Source of the DNA: Comamonadaceae bacterium
GTDB lineage: Bacteria > Pseudomonadota > Gammaproteobacteria > Burkholderiales > Burkholderiaceae_C
Direction of reading: 5' to 3'
Assembly: GCA_947485165.1 (NCBI GenBank)
Contig: CANKRG010000008.1
Coordinates: 1-53,263, forward strand
DNA length: 53,263 bases
The notes beneath the pieces were generated by a model, which saw only the letters and a list, made by a program, of their open reading frames with translations, was not told where the DNA came from and ran no database searches. Numbering within the stretch: position 1 is the first letter of the stretch; the number at the start of each line of letters is the position of its first letter. The position numbers and the translations under genes are program-made. Of this stretch, positions 29,090 to 37,421 are shown in pieces.

Positions 29090-29144
29090 GCTATATATTT
29101 AATAGCTAATTAGGCAATAAGTACGCTGGCTAGAGTCATATTTG
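29090..29144 (+). repeat. Dispersed element, copy R8 (intergenic)
   Basis: Near-consensus copy nine bases after the stop of the previous gene: GCTATATATTTAATAGC, then TAATTAGGCAATAAGTACGC and TGGCTAGAGTCATATTTGG. It keeps the in-phase TAG. It is followed at once by a rho-independent terminator. Confidence 0.85.
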
Positions 29145-29151
29145 GCGATAA

Positions 29152-29185
29152 AAAAAGCCGATAAACTCAGATTTATCGGCTTTTT
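29152..29185. terminator. Bidirectional terminator between convergent genes
   Basis: AAAAAGCCGATAAA / TTTATCGGCTTTTT with a six-base loop. It serves the plus-strand hypothetical gene and the minus-strand cytochrome c gene. Confidence 0.9.
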
Positions 29186-29213
29186 GCTTCCCCACTTAGG
29201 GGAAATGTAGAAA

Positions 29214-29801
29214 CTACTTGGCGGCAGGTGCTGCGGCAGCAACTTCAGCGCCGGCTGCAGCAGCGGCAACAGGGGCTTTAGGCTCAGCCAATTTGCCGCC
29301 AGAAGCGTTAGCCATGTAAACCACGGCGCGACCAATTTCTGTGTCTTCAAAATCGCCACCGCCCTGCGCACCCATGGCGCCTTTGCCTTTGAGGGCTGAT
29401 GTCAGCAAGGCTTCATAGCCTGTCGCGATACGTGCGCCCCAAGCAGCTGCGTCGCCAAGCTTGGGTGCACCGGCTACACCAGCGGTGTGGCAAGCTGCAC
29501 ATTGGGCTTTGAACACTTCTGCGCCAGCTTTGAGGGCGCGGTTGGCGTCTTTGATCTCAATCGTGCCAACTTTTTGAATACGTGCAGCCACGCCACGGGC
29601 GCGGTCGGCGTCGCTCAAACCGCTAAAAGTCGTTTTAGATTTGTCGTTCAGGTCGCCAGCTGGTTTTGCGTCTGAAACGACGTAATAAACCAAGCCAATG
29701 ATCATGAAAATAGGGATAACAAACGAGAAAAAAGCCATCTGAGCGAATTGCTTAGGCGTTTTAACGGGGCCAGTGTGGTCTTCTTCGTGATGGATACTCA
29801 T
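29214..29801 (-). CDS. Membrane-anchored cytochrome c (c5-type)
   Basis: Electron carrier of 195 residues. The N-terminal anchor (about 23-43) exports a periplasmic domain with one heme site CAACH (101-105). A downstream Met in GKGAMGAQGGG is the likely sixth ligand. The pattern matches small c5-like cytochromes (CycA type) that feed terminal oxidases. The C-terminal tail is Ala/Pro/Lys-rich (AAAAAGAEVAAAAPAAK) and probably disordered. It is monocistronic, with a terminator behind. Confidence 0.88.
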   Translation of the reverse strand: MSIHHEEDHTGPVKTPKQFAQMAFFSFVIPIFMIIGLVYYVVSDAKPAGDLNDKSKTTFSGLSDADRARGVAARIQKVGTIEIKDANRALKAGAEVFKAQCAACHTAGVAGAPKLGDAAAWGARIATGYEALLTSALKGKGAMGAQGGGDFEDTEIGRAVVYMANASGGKLAEPKAPVAAAAAGAEVAAAAPAAK

Positions 29802-29942
29802 AGTGTTCTCTAAAAATCTACAAAAAATAGGCTGCGAAGGTGCAAATGGGGTAGTTAGGGATAACTAACCCGCAATTATAAGGGAGCAAGCGCCCAGTAC
29901 CGCAGAAACAGGCAAGCTAACGCCTACAATACAAGCCACGAT

Positions 29943-30018
29943 GCGGCTGTAGCTCAGTGGATAGAGTATTGGCCTCCGAAGCCAAGGGTCGTGGGTTCGA
30001 TCCCCGCCAGCCGCACCA
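29943..30018 (+). tRNA. tRNA-Arg (anticodon CCG)
   Basis: 76 bases with CCA encoded. The acceptor stem GCGGCTG pairs with CAGCCGC. The D-arm has AGCTCAGTGG. The anticodon stem TTGGC/GCCAA encloses CTCCGAA, giving CCG for codon CGG. The T-arm has GGTTCGATCC. A possible -10 TACAAT is at 29925-29930. Confidence 0.97.
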
Positions 30019-30042
30019 ATTTTTCATCACCATACCTCTTCG

Positions 30043-31200
30043 TTAACCGCCCAGCGCGATATCCAGCGTCATTTCATGCGCCAAAGCGTCTAGATCGAGC
30101 TTTAACGCTTCGGTAGAGACGGCTTGCGGCACCAGCACTTCGGCACGGACTTTGAACATGGGTTTGCTGTCAGCGCTGGTCTGAGCGTTGACCACTTCGG
30201 TGTGCAGGTGTTCGATGCTGATGTTGCGGTTGGTCAAAATGGCGGTGAGTTTGCTCACAATGCCGGCGCGATCGCCGCCTACCAGTTCTAGCGTCATCAA
30301 ACGCAGCCCGGTTGCGGCAGCGCGGCCTTCGCTCTTGGTGATGACGACGCGCAAGCCTGTGGATTCCAGGTCTTTCAGCGCCGTGATCAAGGCATCGGCA
30401 TTCTCAGGGGGTACATCCAGCTGCACCATACCGGCAAATTCACCCGCCAAGCGCGCCATGCGGCTGTCGGCCCAGCTGGCGCCAAATCGGTGGGCGCGGT
30501 CAGACAGCAGGCTGACAATACCAGGGCGGTCTGCACCCATGACGGTGACGACCAAAGCGGTGTTGTTGCTGGTCGTGGCATGTGCCGGGTCTTCGGTAAG
30601 CTTCAACGAGCGGCGAATCATCGGTGCTTTGGTGGCAAAGCTTTCGTCTTGCTGCAAGTCTGGCAGCTCGCCAGAATCACGCGCGTGGGCGACCACAGCG
30701 CACAACAGCTTCAAACCCATGGGCGCTAAAGCGCGCTCCCACAGGCTACGGGCATCGTCGTTCTTCGCCACAAAACACCAGTCTTGCGCGGCGATGCCGC
30801 CTTTGTCCCAGCCGTCAGCCAAGTGGTAGACCGAGCCGCCGGCTATCGGGTCACCACTCAAAATCGTCCACTCGACAGCGGCAATGCCGCGGTGGCGTGG
30901 CAACAGTGATGGGTGGTAGCCCACGCCGCCTAGGCGCGATCTGGCCAAGGCCTCGTCGCTGATGCGTGCATGTGTGTGCGCGGCGATGATGACGTCTGTG
31001 CCTGCTGCGATGGCTTCACCCGGCACCATTTTGGGGTTCGCCAAAATATGCACGGGAATGCCGGCTTTTTGTGCGGCCAAGGCCAATCGGTCATCAGCTG
31101 CAATAGTGACAACGCAAGAAATATCAACGCCCTGCACTTGTCGCAGCGCTTCTAAAACGCTGGCGCCAAAAAAACGCGACCCAACCAAAGCAACTTTCAT
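30043..31200 (-). CDS. Fusion of a formyltransferase domain with two GcvR-like ACT domains
   Basis: Protein of 385 residues. Residues 1-205 are a formyltransferase domain (Fmt/GART fold) with HPSLLPRHRG (96-105) and Asp132 in GWDKGG. The usual catalytic Asn two residues before the His is Gly94 (GVGYHPSLLP). Residues about 215-290 and 300-380 are two ACT domains (ALVVTVMGADRPGIVSLLS and LELVGGDRAGIVSKLTAIL) as in the glycine cleavage repressor GcvR. PurU has the opposite order (ACT then formyl hydrolase). No stop or frameshift separates the parts. It may act on formyl-folate or a related C1 donor under amino-acid control, which is inference. Confidence 0.8.
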   Translation of the reverse strand: MKVALVGSRFFGASVLEALRQVQGVDISCVVTIAADDRLALAAQKAGIPVHILANPKMVPGEAIAAGTDVIIAAHTHARISDEALARSRLGGVGYHPSLLPRHRGIAAVEWTILSGDPIAGGSVYHLADGWDKGGIAAQDWCFVAKNDDARSLWERALAPMGLKLLCAVVAHARDSGELPDLQQDESFATKAPMIRRSLKLTEDPAHATTSNNTALVVTVMGADRPGIVSLLSDRAHRFGASWADSRMARLAGEFAGMVQLDVPPENADALITALKDLESTGLRVVITKSEGRAAATGLRLMTLELVGGDRAGIVSKLTAILTNRNISIEHLHTEVVNAQTSADSKPMFKVRAEVLVPQAVSTEALKLDLDALAHEMTLDIALGG

Positions 31201-31318
31201 TCAAAACTCCTAAATCTATGCCGTGCAAAGCACGCCAGAAAATGAAACAACAAAGGCTATGATAACCACTGGCAGCAGTAAGCTTGCGCAGTTCCTCAAT
31301 GAATAAAAAGTAAATAAT

Positions 31319-32029
31319 ATGATCAAAGTAGTTGTTTTTGATGCCTATGGCACCTTGTTTGATGTGTACGCCATAGGTGCATTGGCTGAGCGTTTGTACC
31401 CGAGCCAAGGCGCAGCCATTTCAATGCTGTGGCGTGACAAGCAAATTGAATACACGCGCTTGATCAGTTTGTCTGACCCGCACAATCCCGCTGGCAGCCG
31501 CCATTACCTGCCGTTTTGGGAGCTAACACGTCTTTCCTTGCGCTACAGCCTGGCGCGTCTCAAGCTTGAATTGACCACGGAAAACGAAGACACTTTGATG
31601 GGGCAATATGCGCATCTGACGGCGTTTCCGGAAAATCTAGCTGTTTTAGAAGTGCTCAAAGCAAAAGGATTGGCGACCGCCATTTTGTCAAATGGCAACC
31701 CTGATATGCTTGATTCTGCAGTGACAAGTGCGGGCATGAAAAGCCTGTTGGATCACGTGATTTCTGTGGATGAGATTAAACAATTCAAAACAAGCCCGAG
31801 CAGCTATGCCTTGGTGACCCAGTATTTCCCTGTGCAGAATGAAGACATCTTGTTTGTTTCTAGCAATGCTTGGGATGCCTTGGGCGCTACTTGGCATGGC
31901 TTTCAAACGCTATGGGTCAATCGTCAAGGCTTGCCGCATGAGACGCTGGGGCCCAAGCCCAGCTTCACCGGGGCGAATTTAAGCAGCGTGTTAGACGTTT
32001 TGAACATACAACATGGCGAAAATGGTTGA
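31319..32029 (+). CDS. Haloacid dehalogenase, type II
   Basis: HAD-superfamily hydrolase of 236 residues with the L-2-haloacid dehalogenase pattern. Nucleophile Asp8 is in FDAYGTLFD, the Ser/Asn pair in ILSNGNPDML, and the acidic motif in SSNAWDALGA. The Lys that binds the carboxylate is in QFKTSPSSY, a weaker form of the usual K-P-x-P-x-x-Y. The real substrate may be a haloacid or another small acid. Its last codons overlap the next permease gene by 17 bases. Confidence 0.88.
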   Translation: MIKVVVFDAYGTLFDVYAIGALAERLYPSQGAAISMLWRDKQIEYTRLISLSDPHNPAGSRHYLPFWELTRLSLRYSLARLKLELTTENEDTLMGQYAHLTAFPENLAVLEVLKAKGLATAILSNGNPDMLDSAVTSAGMKSLLDHVISVDEIKQFKTSPSSYALVTQYFPVQNEDILFVSSNAWDALGATWHGFQTLWVNRQGLPHETLGPKPSFTGANLSSVLDVLNIQHGENG

Positions 32030-32912
32030 GCGCAAAACACATTTAGACGGTATTGCGGTATCGCTGCTGCTGGTTTGCTGCCTGTTTTGGGGGGTGCAGC
32101 AAGTGCTGATCAAAGCGACCTTGGCAGAATTGCCGCCTTTCTTTCAAGCCAGTTTGCGGTTTATCGGTGCGACAGCCTTGCTCATGCTGTGGTGCAAGTG
32201 GCGGAATATTCCGTTGTGGGGGCGTGACGGCAGCTTGAAGCCTGGTGTTATCGCGGGCGTGTTGTTTTCCGTTGAATTTGCCTTTATCTACATGGGGCTG
32301 CAGTACACCAGTGCTTCGCGGCTCACGGTTTTTTTGTACACCTCACCGTTTTGGGTCGCGGTACTTGTGCCGCTATGGGTGCCATCTGAAAAAATGGGCA
32401 AATGGCAGTGGCTGGGTTTGATGTTGGCTTTTTGCGGTGTGGCGCTGGCGATGTTTGATGGCTTTAGCAGCACGCTGCCAGGGCACTGGGTGGGTGATGT
32501 GTTGGCTCTGGCCGCCGGATTAGGCTGGGGGCTGACCACGGTGGTCATTCGTACCAGCATCTTGGCCAAATTAAGTGCTGAAAAGCTGCTTTTTTACCAA
32601 ATCGCCATCAGCGCGGTGCTTCTGACCTTCGTTTCATGGGCCGTGGGCGAGCGCTGGCAGCACACATGGAGTGGTTTCGCCATATCGTCGATGTTGATTC
32701 AAACCATCGTCGGTGCATTCATCAGTTATTTGGCTTGGATGTGGATGCTGGGGCGCTATCCGGCGACCAAAATATCAGGGTTTGTATTTTTGACGCCGTT
32801 GAGTGCCTTGTTGGTTGGCAGTTTGTGGCTGGGTGAAGCCTTGACGTTGCCGTTGATCCTGGGTTTGGTTTGCGTGGCAGTCGGGATGTTGTTGGTGAAC
32901 CGAAAAAATTGA
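32013..32912 (+). CDS. EamA/DMT-family permease
   Basis: Inner-membrane protein of 299 residues with ten hydrophobic segments in two EamA repeats (about 12-145 and 158-298). The first repeat has LFWGVQQVLIKATLAELPP, and the second has the GLGWGLTTVVIR equivalent. Such proteins export amino acids or metabolites; the substrate cannot be read. It overlaps the dehalogenase gene by 17 bases, so both are cotranscribed. Confidence 0.88.
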   Translation: MAKMVERKTHLDGIAVSLLLVCCLFWGVQQVLIKATLAELPPFFQASLRFIGATALLMLWCKWRNIPLWGRDGSLKPGVIAGVLFSVEFAFIYMGLQYTSASRLTVFLYTSPFWVAVLVPLWVPSEKMGKWQWLGLMLAFCGVALAMFDGFSSTLPGHWVGDVLALAAGLGWGLTTVVIRTSILAKLSAEKLLFYQIAISAVLLTFVSWAVGERWQHTWSGFAISSMLIQTIVGAFISYLAWMWMLGRYPATKISGFVFLTPLSALLVGSLWLGEALTLPLILGLVCVAVGMLLVNRKN

Positions 32913-32950
32913 ATCTAAATTGAATCCAAATTGAACTGAAATTTAATTTG

Positions 32951-32977
32951 GTACGGCGTATTTACGGCTAAAATGCT
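32951..32977 (-). repeat. Partial dispersed element, copy R9, head to head with R10
   Basis: GTACGGCGTATTTACGGCTA and AAATGCT match the reverse complement of the core, as in copy R2. The fragment shares its inner end with R10, forming an inverted pair. Confidence 0.55.
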
Positions 32978-33029
32978 ACAAATTAAATAGCAAATTAGGT
33001 AGTAAATACGCGGACTATAGGCGTATTTT
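32975..33029 (+). repeat. Dispersed element, copy R10 (intergenic)
   Basis: GCTACAAATTAAATAGC, then AAATTAGGTAGTAAATACGC and GGACTATAGGCGTATTTT. It lies between the convergent DMT permease and MetE-like genes. Confidence 0.8.
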
Positions 33030-33048
33030 AGTCAAAAATACGCGTCAT

Positions 33049-34167
33049 TTAACCCCAAACCTCTTGTGCCGTTTCAATCACCAATCGCAATTTGGCGCGC
33101 TGTGCTTCTACGGCGATGTCGTTGCCGTGCACCGTGCTGCTGAAGCCGCATTGTGGCGACAGGGCGAGTTGCTCCATCGGGGCGTAGCGGGCGGCTTCGT
33201 CGATGCGGCGTTTCAAAGCATCTTTGTCCTCCATCGCGCCAAACTTGGTGGTGACCAAGCCTAAAACGACGGTTTTGCCTTTGGGCAAGTAGCGCAGGGG
33301 TTTGAAGTCGCCGCTGCGGTCGTCGTCGTATTCCATGAAATACGCGTCGATGTTCATTTCTTTGAGCAAAGCTTCTGCCACCGGCTCGTAGTTGCCAGAT
33401 GCCGCGTGCGTGCTTTTGAAGTTGCCACGGCACAGGTGCATGGCCAGCGTCATGCCAGCTGGTTTTTGCGCGACCACGAGGTTGATGAACTTGGCGTAGC
33501 GGTGGGCCAATTCGTTGGGGTCATCGCCCCGATTTTTGGCCGCTTCGCGCATGTTGACATCGCACAAATACGCCAAATTCGTGTCGTCCATTTGCACGTA
33601 ATCGCAACCCGCAGCACTGAGTGAGCGCAACTCGTCACCATACGCTTTGGCAACGTCAGTATAAAAATCAGGTTCTAACTCAGGGTAAGCCGTGCGGCTG
33701 ATGCCCGCGCGACCACCGCGAAAGTGCAGCATGGTGGGTGACGGAATGGTTACTTTGGCGCGGTGGCCAGCGCTGACTTGGGATTTGAGGAAGTTGTAAT
33801 CTGCCAATTGAATTTGCTTGGCGTGGGTCACTTTGTCGACCACGTGGATGGCCGGTGGCATCAAATGCTCTTTGCCGTCTGCGCCTATGCCAATGGTGAC
33901 TTCACCGACCTTCACGCCGCCAAGCTGCTCTAAAAAGTCTAAATGAAAGTAAGTGCGGCGAAACTCGCCGTCGGTGACGCTTTTCAGGCCCACATCTTCT
34001 TGAAACTTCACGATTTCAGCAATCGCTTTGTCTTCCACAAGACGCAATTGTTCAGCGGTGATGCTGCCCTTGGCTTTTTGTTCGCGTGCTTCAAGCAAAA
34101 ATTTGGGGCGTAAAAAGCTGCCAACGTGGTCGTAGTGTGCGGGTAGATGAGGGGGAAGGTGAGCCAT
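33049..34167 (-). CDS. MetE C-terminal domain-like methyltransferase (cobalamin-independent methionine synthase II family)
   Basis: Single-barrel protein of 372 residues from ATG 34167 (AAGGAGATTTTC upstream). It corresponds to the catalytic C-terminal half of MetE, as in YxjG/YxjH-type proteins. The zinc ligands are His244, Cys246 (MHLCRGN), Glu279 (FMEYDD) and Cys340 (SPQCGF). Substrate region DGEFRR is near 66-71. It is divergent from vanA, so it may process methyl groups linked to aromatic O-demethylation or simply make methionine from a methyl donor; both are inference. Confidence 0.88.
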   Translation of the reverse strand: MAHLPPHLPAHYDHVGSFLRPKFLLEAREQKAKGSITAEQLRLVEDKAIAEIVKFQEDVGLKSVTDGEFRRTYFHLDFLEQLGGVKVGEVTIGIGADGKEHLMPPAIHVVDKVTHAKQIQLADYNFLKSQVSAGHRAKVTIPSPTMLHFRGGRAGISRTAYPELEPDFYTDVAKAYGDELRSLSAAGCDYVQMDDTNLAYLCDVNMREAAKNRGDDPNELAHRYAKFINLVVAQKPAGMTLAMHLCRGNFKSTHAASGNYEPVAEALLKEMNIDAYFMEYDDDRSGDFKPLRYLPKGKTVVLGLVTTKFGAMEDKDALKRRIDEAARYAPMEQLALSPQCGFSSTVHGNDIAVEAQRAKLRLVIETAQEVWG

Positions 34168-34269
34168 GAAAATCTCCTTGGTATTTAACAGCATTGAAAC
34201 AGCAAAACATCATCATAGAGCATATTCATAAAGATTTAAAAATACAATAAAGCCATAAAAATGCAAAAA

Positions 34270-34310
34270 TTGACAAAAATTAAGCCATATCCATCATTTA
34301 TGTATACAAT
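34270..34310 (+). promoter_or_regulatory. vanA promoter region with a palindromic candidate operator
   Basis: A perfect -35 TTGACA (34270-34275) is followed at the expected distance by a weak -10 region. A perfect palindrome TGTATACA (34301-34308) lies over the predicted start of transcription. GntR-family repressors bind short palindromes of this kind, and vanR is encoded downstream, so a VanR site is likely. This is inferred by position. Confidence 0.45.
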
Positions 34311-34318
34311 GAAAATGC

Positions 34319-35428
34319 ATGAAAGCCGAAAAACCAACTTTCCCCCTCAACGCTTGGTACGCTGCCGCCTACGATGTCGAGCTCGGTCGCACGCTGGTGG
34401 CGCGCACCGTTTGCAAGCAAAAAATCGTGATGTTTCGCAAGCTGGATGGCACGGTCGCGGCTTTGGAAGACGCTTGCTGGCACCGGTTGATGCCGCTGTC
34501 TTTGGGGCATTTAGAAGGTGATGAAGTCACCTGCGGCTACCACGGCTTGGTGTACAACGCGCAAGGCCGCTGCACCCACATGCCCAGCCAAGAAACGCTG
34601 AACCCTTCGGCCTGCGTGCGGAGCTTCCCCGTCGTCGAAAAACACCGTTTTGTGTGGCTGTGGCCGGGCGACCCCGCCAAAGCCGACCCCGCTCTCGTTC
34701 CTGATATGCATTGGAACGACGATGCCCAGTGGGCGGGTGACGGCAAAATGATTCGTGTCAATTGCGACTACCGCTTGGTGGTCGACAATTTGATGGATTT
34801 GACGCATGAAACCTTTGTCCATAGCGCCAGCATTGGACAGCGCGCCGTGGCCGAAGCGCCCTTTGTCGCCACCCACGGCGACCGCACGGCCACGGTGACG
34901 CGTTGGATGGAAAACATAGACGCCCCGCCGTTTTGGGCAGGGCAAATCAAGCATTCACGTGGTTATGCAGGCAAGGTAGACCGCTGGCAAATCATCAACT
35001 TTGAAGCGCCTTGCACGGTGAATATCGATGTGGGCGTGGCCGAAACGGGCAGTGGTGCGGTGCCTGTTGGTGGCAACATGGGCGACAGCCGCACGGGCGA
35101 CCGTAGCAAGGGCGTGAACGGCTTCGTGCTGAACACCATCACCCCAGAAACCGACACCACCTGCCTGTATTTTTGGGCTTTTGCACGAAATTACTGTACG
35201 AGCGAACAGCGTTTAACCCATGAGCTGCGTGAAGGTGTGGCCAATATTTTCCGCGAAGACGAGCATGTCTTGGAAGCGCAGCAGCAAGCCATGAACGACC
35301 ACCCAGACCACGCTTTTTACAACCTCAACATCGACGCCGGCTCGATGTGGGCGCGGCGCTTGATAGACCGGCTGATTGCCAAAGAGACGCCTGCTAAGCA
35401 AGTGATTCCTGTTCGCCTAAGCGCCTAA
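34319..35428 (+). CDS. vanA: Vanillate O-demethylase, oxygenase subunit
   Basis: Rieske non-heme iron oxygenase of 369 residues that converts vanillate to protocatechuate and formaldehyde. The Rieske cluster ligands are Cys53, His55, Cys72 and His75. The mononuclear iron site is His163/His168 in MDLTHETFVHS. The C-terminal catalytic domain follows. The reductase vanB and a GntR regulator are next, which supports vanillate or a close methoxybenzoate as substrate. The start is preceded by a very short leader without a clear Shine-Dalgarno. Confidence 0.93.
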   Translation: MKAEKPTFPLNAWYAAAYDVELGRTLVARTVCKQKIVMFRKLDGTVAALEDACWHRLMPLSLGHLEGDEVTCGYHGLVYNAQGRCTHMPSQETLNPSACVRSFPVVEKHRFVWLWPGDPAKADPALVPDMHWNDDAQWAGDGKMIRVNCDYRLVVDNLMDLTHETFVHSASIGQRAVAEAPFVATHGDRTATVTRWMENIDAPPFWAGQIKHSRGYAGKVDRWQIINFEAPCTVNIDVGVAETGSGAVPVGGNMGDSRTGDRSKGVNGFVLNTITPETDTTCLYFWAFARNYCTSEQRLTHELREGVANIFREDEHVLEAQQQAMNDHPDHAFYNLNIDAGSMWARRLIDRLIAKETPAKQVIPVRLSA

Positions 35429-35442
35429 ACCGGGCACACAAA

Positions 35443-36294
35443 ATGTCAAAACACGTCGATAAAAGCAACGCGAATAATGCTATAAATATAGCAGCACTTC
35501 AGGTAATAAATACGTCAGCTATGGGTAAATTTGACACTATAAAAGACAACGCTGGCGAACAACAAAGCATCCAGCAAAGTGTTCAGCTCAGGGCGCAGTT
35601 ACAACTGCGTGAAATGATTCTGGCGGGCGAATTGCCAGCGGGCGCGCGTATCGCGGAATTGTCCATCGTTGAAAAATTGGGCTTTTCGCGCACCCCTATT
35701 CGGGCGGCGCTGGTGCGGCTGGAGCAAGAGGGTTTGCTGGATGCTTTGCCTAATGGCGGCTATGCGGTGAAGACCTTTTCTGAGCGCGACGTCGCTGAAG
35801 CGATTGAGCTGCGCGGCACGCTGGAAGGCTTGTCTGCGCGATTGGCGGCTGAGCGTGGCGCAGCGCCTGTGGTGCTGAACGAAGCGCGGCAGTGTTTGCA
35901 AGCGATTGACGCTGTTTTGAGCGAATCTGCCTTGGACGACGAGGCATTTGCCAGCTATGTGAAGCTGAACGAGCAATTTCACGCCCTGTTGAGCGAATTG
36001 TCGGGCAGCAGCGTGATTGCCAAGGAGTTGGAGCGCGTTTGCAGCTTGCCCTTTGCATCGCCTTCAGGCTTTGTCGTCGTGCAAGCCAACAGCCCCAAAG
36101 CGCGCGACATGTTGGTTGTGGCGCAAGACCAGCACTGGCAGGTGCTGGATGCGATTGATAGACGCGAAGGTACGCGTGCTGAAAGTTTGATGCGCGAGCA
36201 TTCCCGCATCGCCCAGCGCAACCTGCGCGAGGTGGTGCAAAGCCAGACGCTGAACCAGTTGCCTGGCGTCAGTTTGATTCGTAAAAGAAGCTAA
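35443..36294 (+). CDS. vanR: GntR-family (FCD) regulator of the vanillate genes
   Basis: Predicted repressor of 283 residues with an N-terminal winged helix-turn-helix (about 48-115; LREMILAGELPAGARIAELS and LGFSRTPIRAALVRLEQEG) and a C-terminal FCD effector domain (about 125-265). The position between vanA and vanB supports VanR. Residues 13-31 are encoded by element R11, so the N-terminus is extended compared with a typical GntR protein. ATG 35521, inside the element, is an alternative start; the frame stays open from 35443 either way. Confidence 0.85.
   Translation: MSKHVDKSNANNAINIAALQVINTSAMGKFDTIKDNAGEQQSIQQSVQLRAQLQLREMILAGELPAGARIAELSIVEKLGFSRTPIRAALVRLEQEGLLDALPNGGYAVKTFSERDVAEAIELRGTLEGLSARLAAERGAAPVVLNEARQCLQAIDAVLSESALDDEAFASYVKLNEQFHALLSELSGSSVIAKELERVCSLPFASPSGFVVVQANSPKARDMLVVAQDQHWQVLDAIDRREGTRAESLMREHSRIAQRNLREVVQSQTLNQLPGVSLIRKRS
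35479..35533 (+). repeat. Dispersed element, copy R11, in frame at the N-terminus of vanR
   Basis: Sense copy starting exactly on codon 13. It encodes AINIAALQVINTSAMGKF. The TAG of intergenic copies is CAG. The 5' end is a tight GCTATA-AA-TATAGC palindrome. Confidence 0.85.
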
Positions 36295-36349
36295 AAGACG
36301 AAAAAATCGTACAAAATTGCACAAAATCATTCAAAAGTAACTATTAACC

Positions 36350-37333
36350 ATGATATCTGCACAAAGTTGGACCGAAGCGCGCGTGCATGCCCTGCGCGAT
36401 GTGACGCCAACAGTGCGCGAAATCACACTCAAACCAGTGCAAGGTGCATGGCTGCATCAACCTGGCGGGCATTTGCAGATGCAAGTTTTAGTCAGCCAAG
36501 GGGTAACTTCTAGACCGCATACACGTTCGTATTCGCTGATTGGACAACCCGATGGTGAGTTTTACCGCATTGCCGTCAAGCGTTTGGACGAGGGTCGGGG
36601 TGGGTCCAAGGCCATGTGGCAGCTGGCCGTGGGTGACCGATTGCGCATATCTGAGCCGCAAAACCACTTTGCGCTAGATTTGACAGCGCCTGCATATTTG
36701 CTGGTTGCAGGCGGCATTGGCGTCACGCCTTTGGTGGGCATGGCGCAAGTATTGGCAAAGCGCGATGCACCTGTGCGCATGTTGTTCGGTGCCAGATCGC
36801 TTGCTGAATTGGCGTATCTTGAGCCGCTTCAAAGCGTTTTAAAAGACCATTTAAAGTCAGCCATCGCCGAAAAAGGCGAATTTATCGACTTTGATGCTGA
36901 ACTTGCGAAGTTGCCCCCAAAAGCCTTGATGTATCTATGTGGTCCTCTACCCATGCTGGACGCGGCTCGCAAAGCGTGGACACAAGCAGGGCGACCGTTG
37001 GCTGATTTGCGATATGAAACCTTTGGCAGCAGCGGGCGCTTTGCGCCGCAGGCATTCAGGGTCAAAATTCCGCGCCACAACTTAGACATCATCGTTCCAG
37101 CAGACCATGGCCTGTTGGACGAGCTAGAACTGGCGGACGTGCAAACCATGTACGACTGCCGACGTGGTGAATGCGGATTGTGCGCGATGGATGTGTTGTC
37201 CGTCGATGGCGACATCGACCACCGCGATGTGTTTTTAAGCGATGAAGAAAAGGCCAGCAACAAACGCATTTGCGTCTGCGTGTCACGGGTCTTAGGGGAA
37301 ATCACGCTGGATTCTGCCTACCGCGCGGACTAA
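36350..37333 (+). CDS. vanB: Vanillate O-demethylase, reductase subunit
   Basis: Electron-transfer partner of VanA, 327 residues. The order is flavin-binding domain (HTRSYSLIGQ, about 57-66), NAD-binding domain (VAGGIGVTPLVGMAQ, about 119-133) and a C-terminal plant-type [2Fe-2S] domain. Its cysteines are in YDCRRGECGLCAMDVL with the last in RICVCVSRV. This class IA reductase layout matches VanB. It is separated from vanA only by vanR. Confidence 0.92.
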   Translation: MISAQSWTEARVHALRDVTPTVREITLKPVQGAWLHQPGGHLQMQVLVSQGVTSRPHTRSYSLIGQPDGEFYRIAVKRLDEGRGGSKAMWQLAVGDRLRISEPQNHFALDLTAPAYLLVAGGIGVTPLVGMAQVLAKRDAPVRMLFGARSLAELAYLEPLQSVLKDHLKSAIAEKGEFIDFDAELAKLPPKALMYLCGPLPMLDAARKAWTQAGRPLADLRYETFGSSGRFAPQAFRVKIPRHNLDIIVPADHGLLDELELADVQTMYDCRRGECGLCAMDVLSVDGDIDHRDVFLSDEEKASNKRICVCVSRVLGEITLDSAYRAD

Positions 37334-37421
37334 CTAGATTGCCCCAGATTGATGTAAATACCAATACCTTATGCTTCGAATGTAACTACACTTACTTTTA
37401 TCAACCCTAGGAGACAATATT

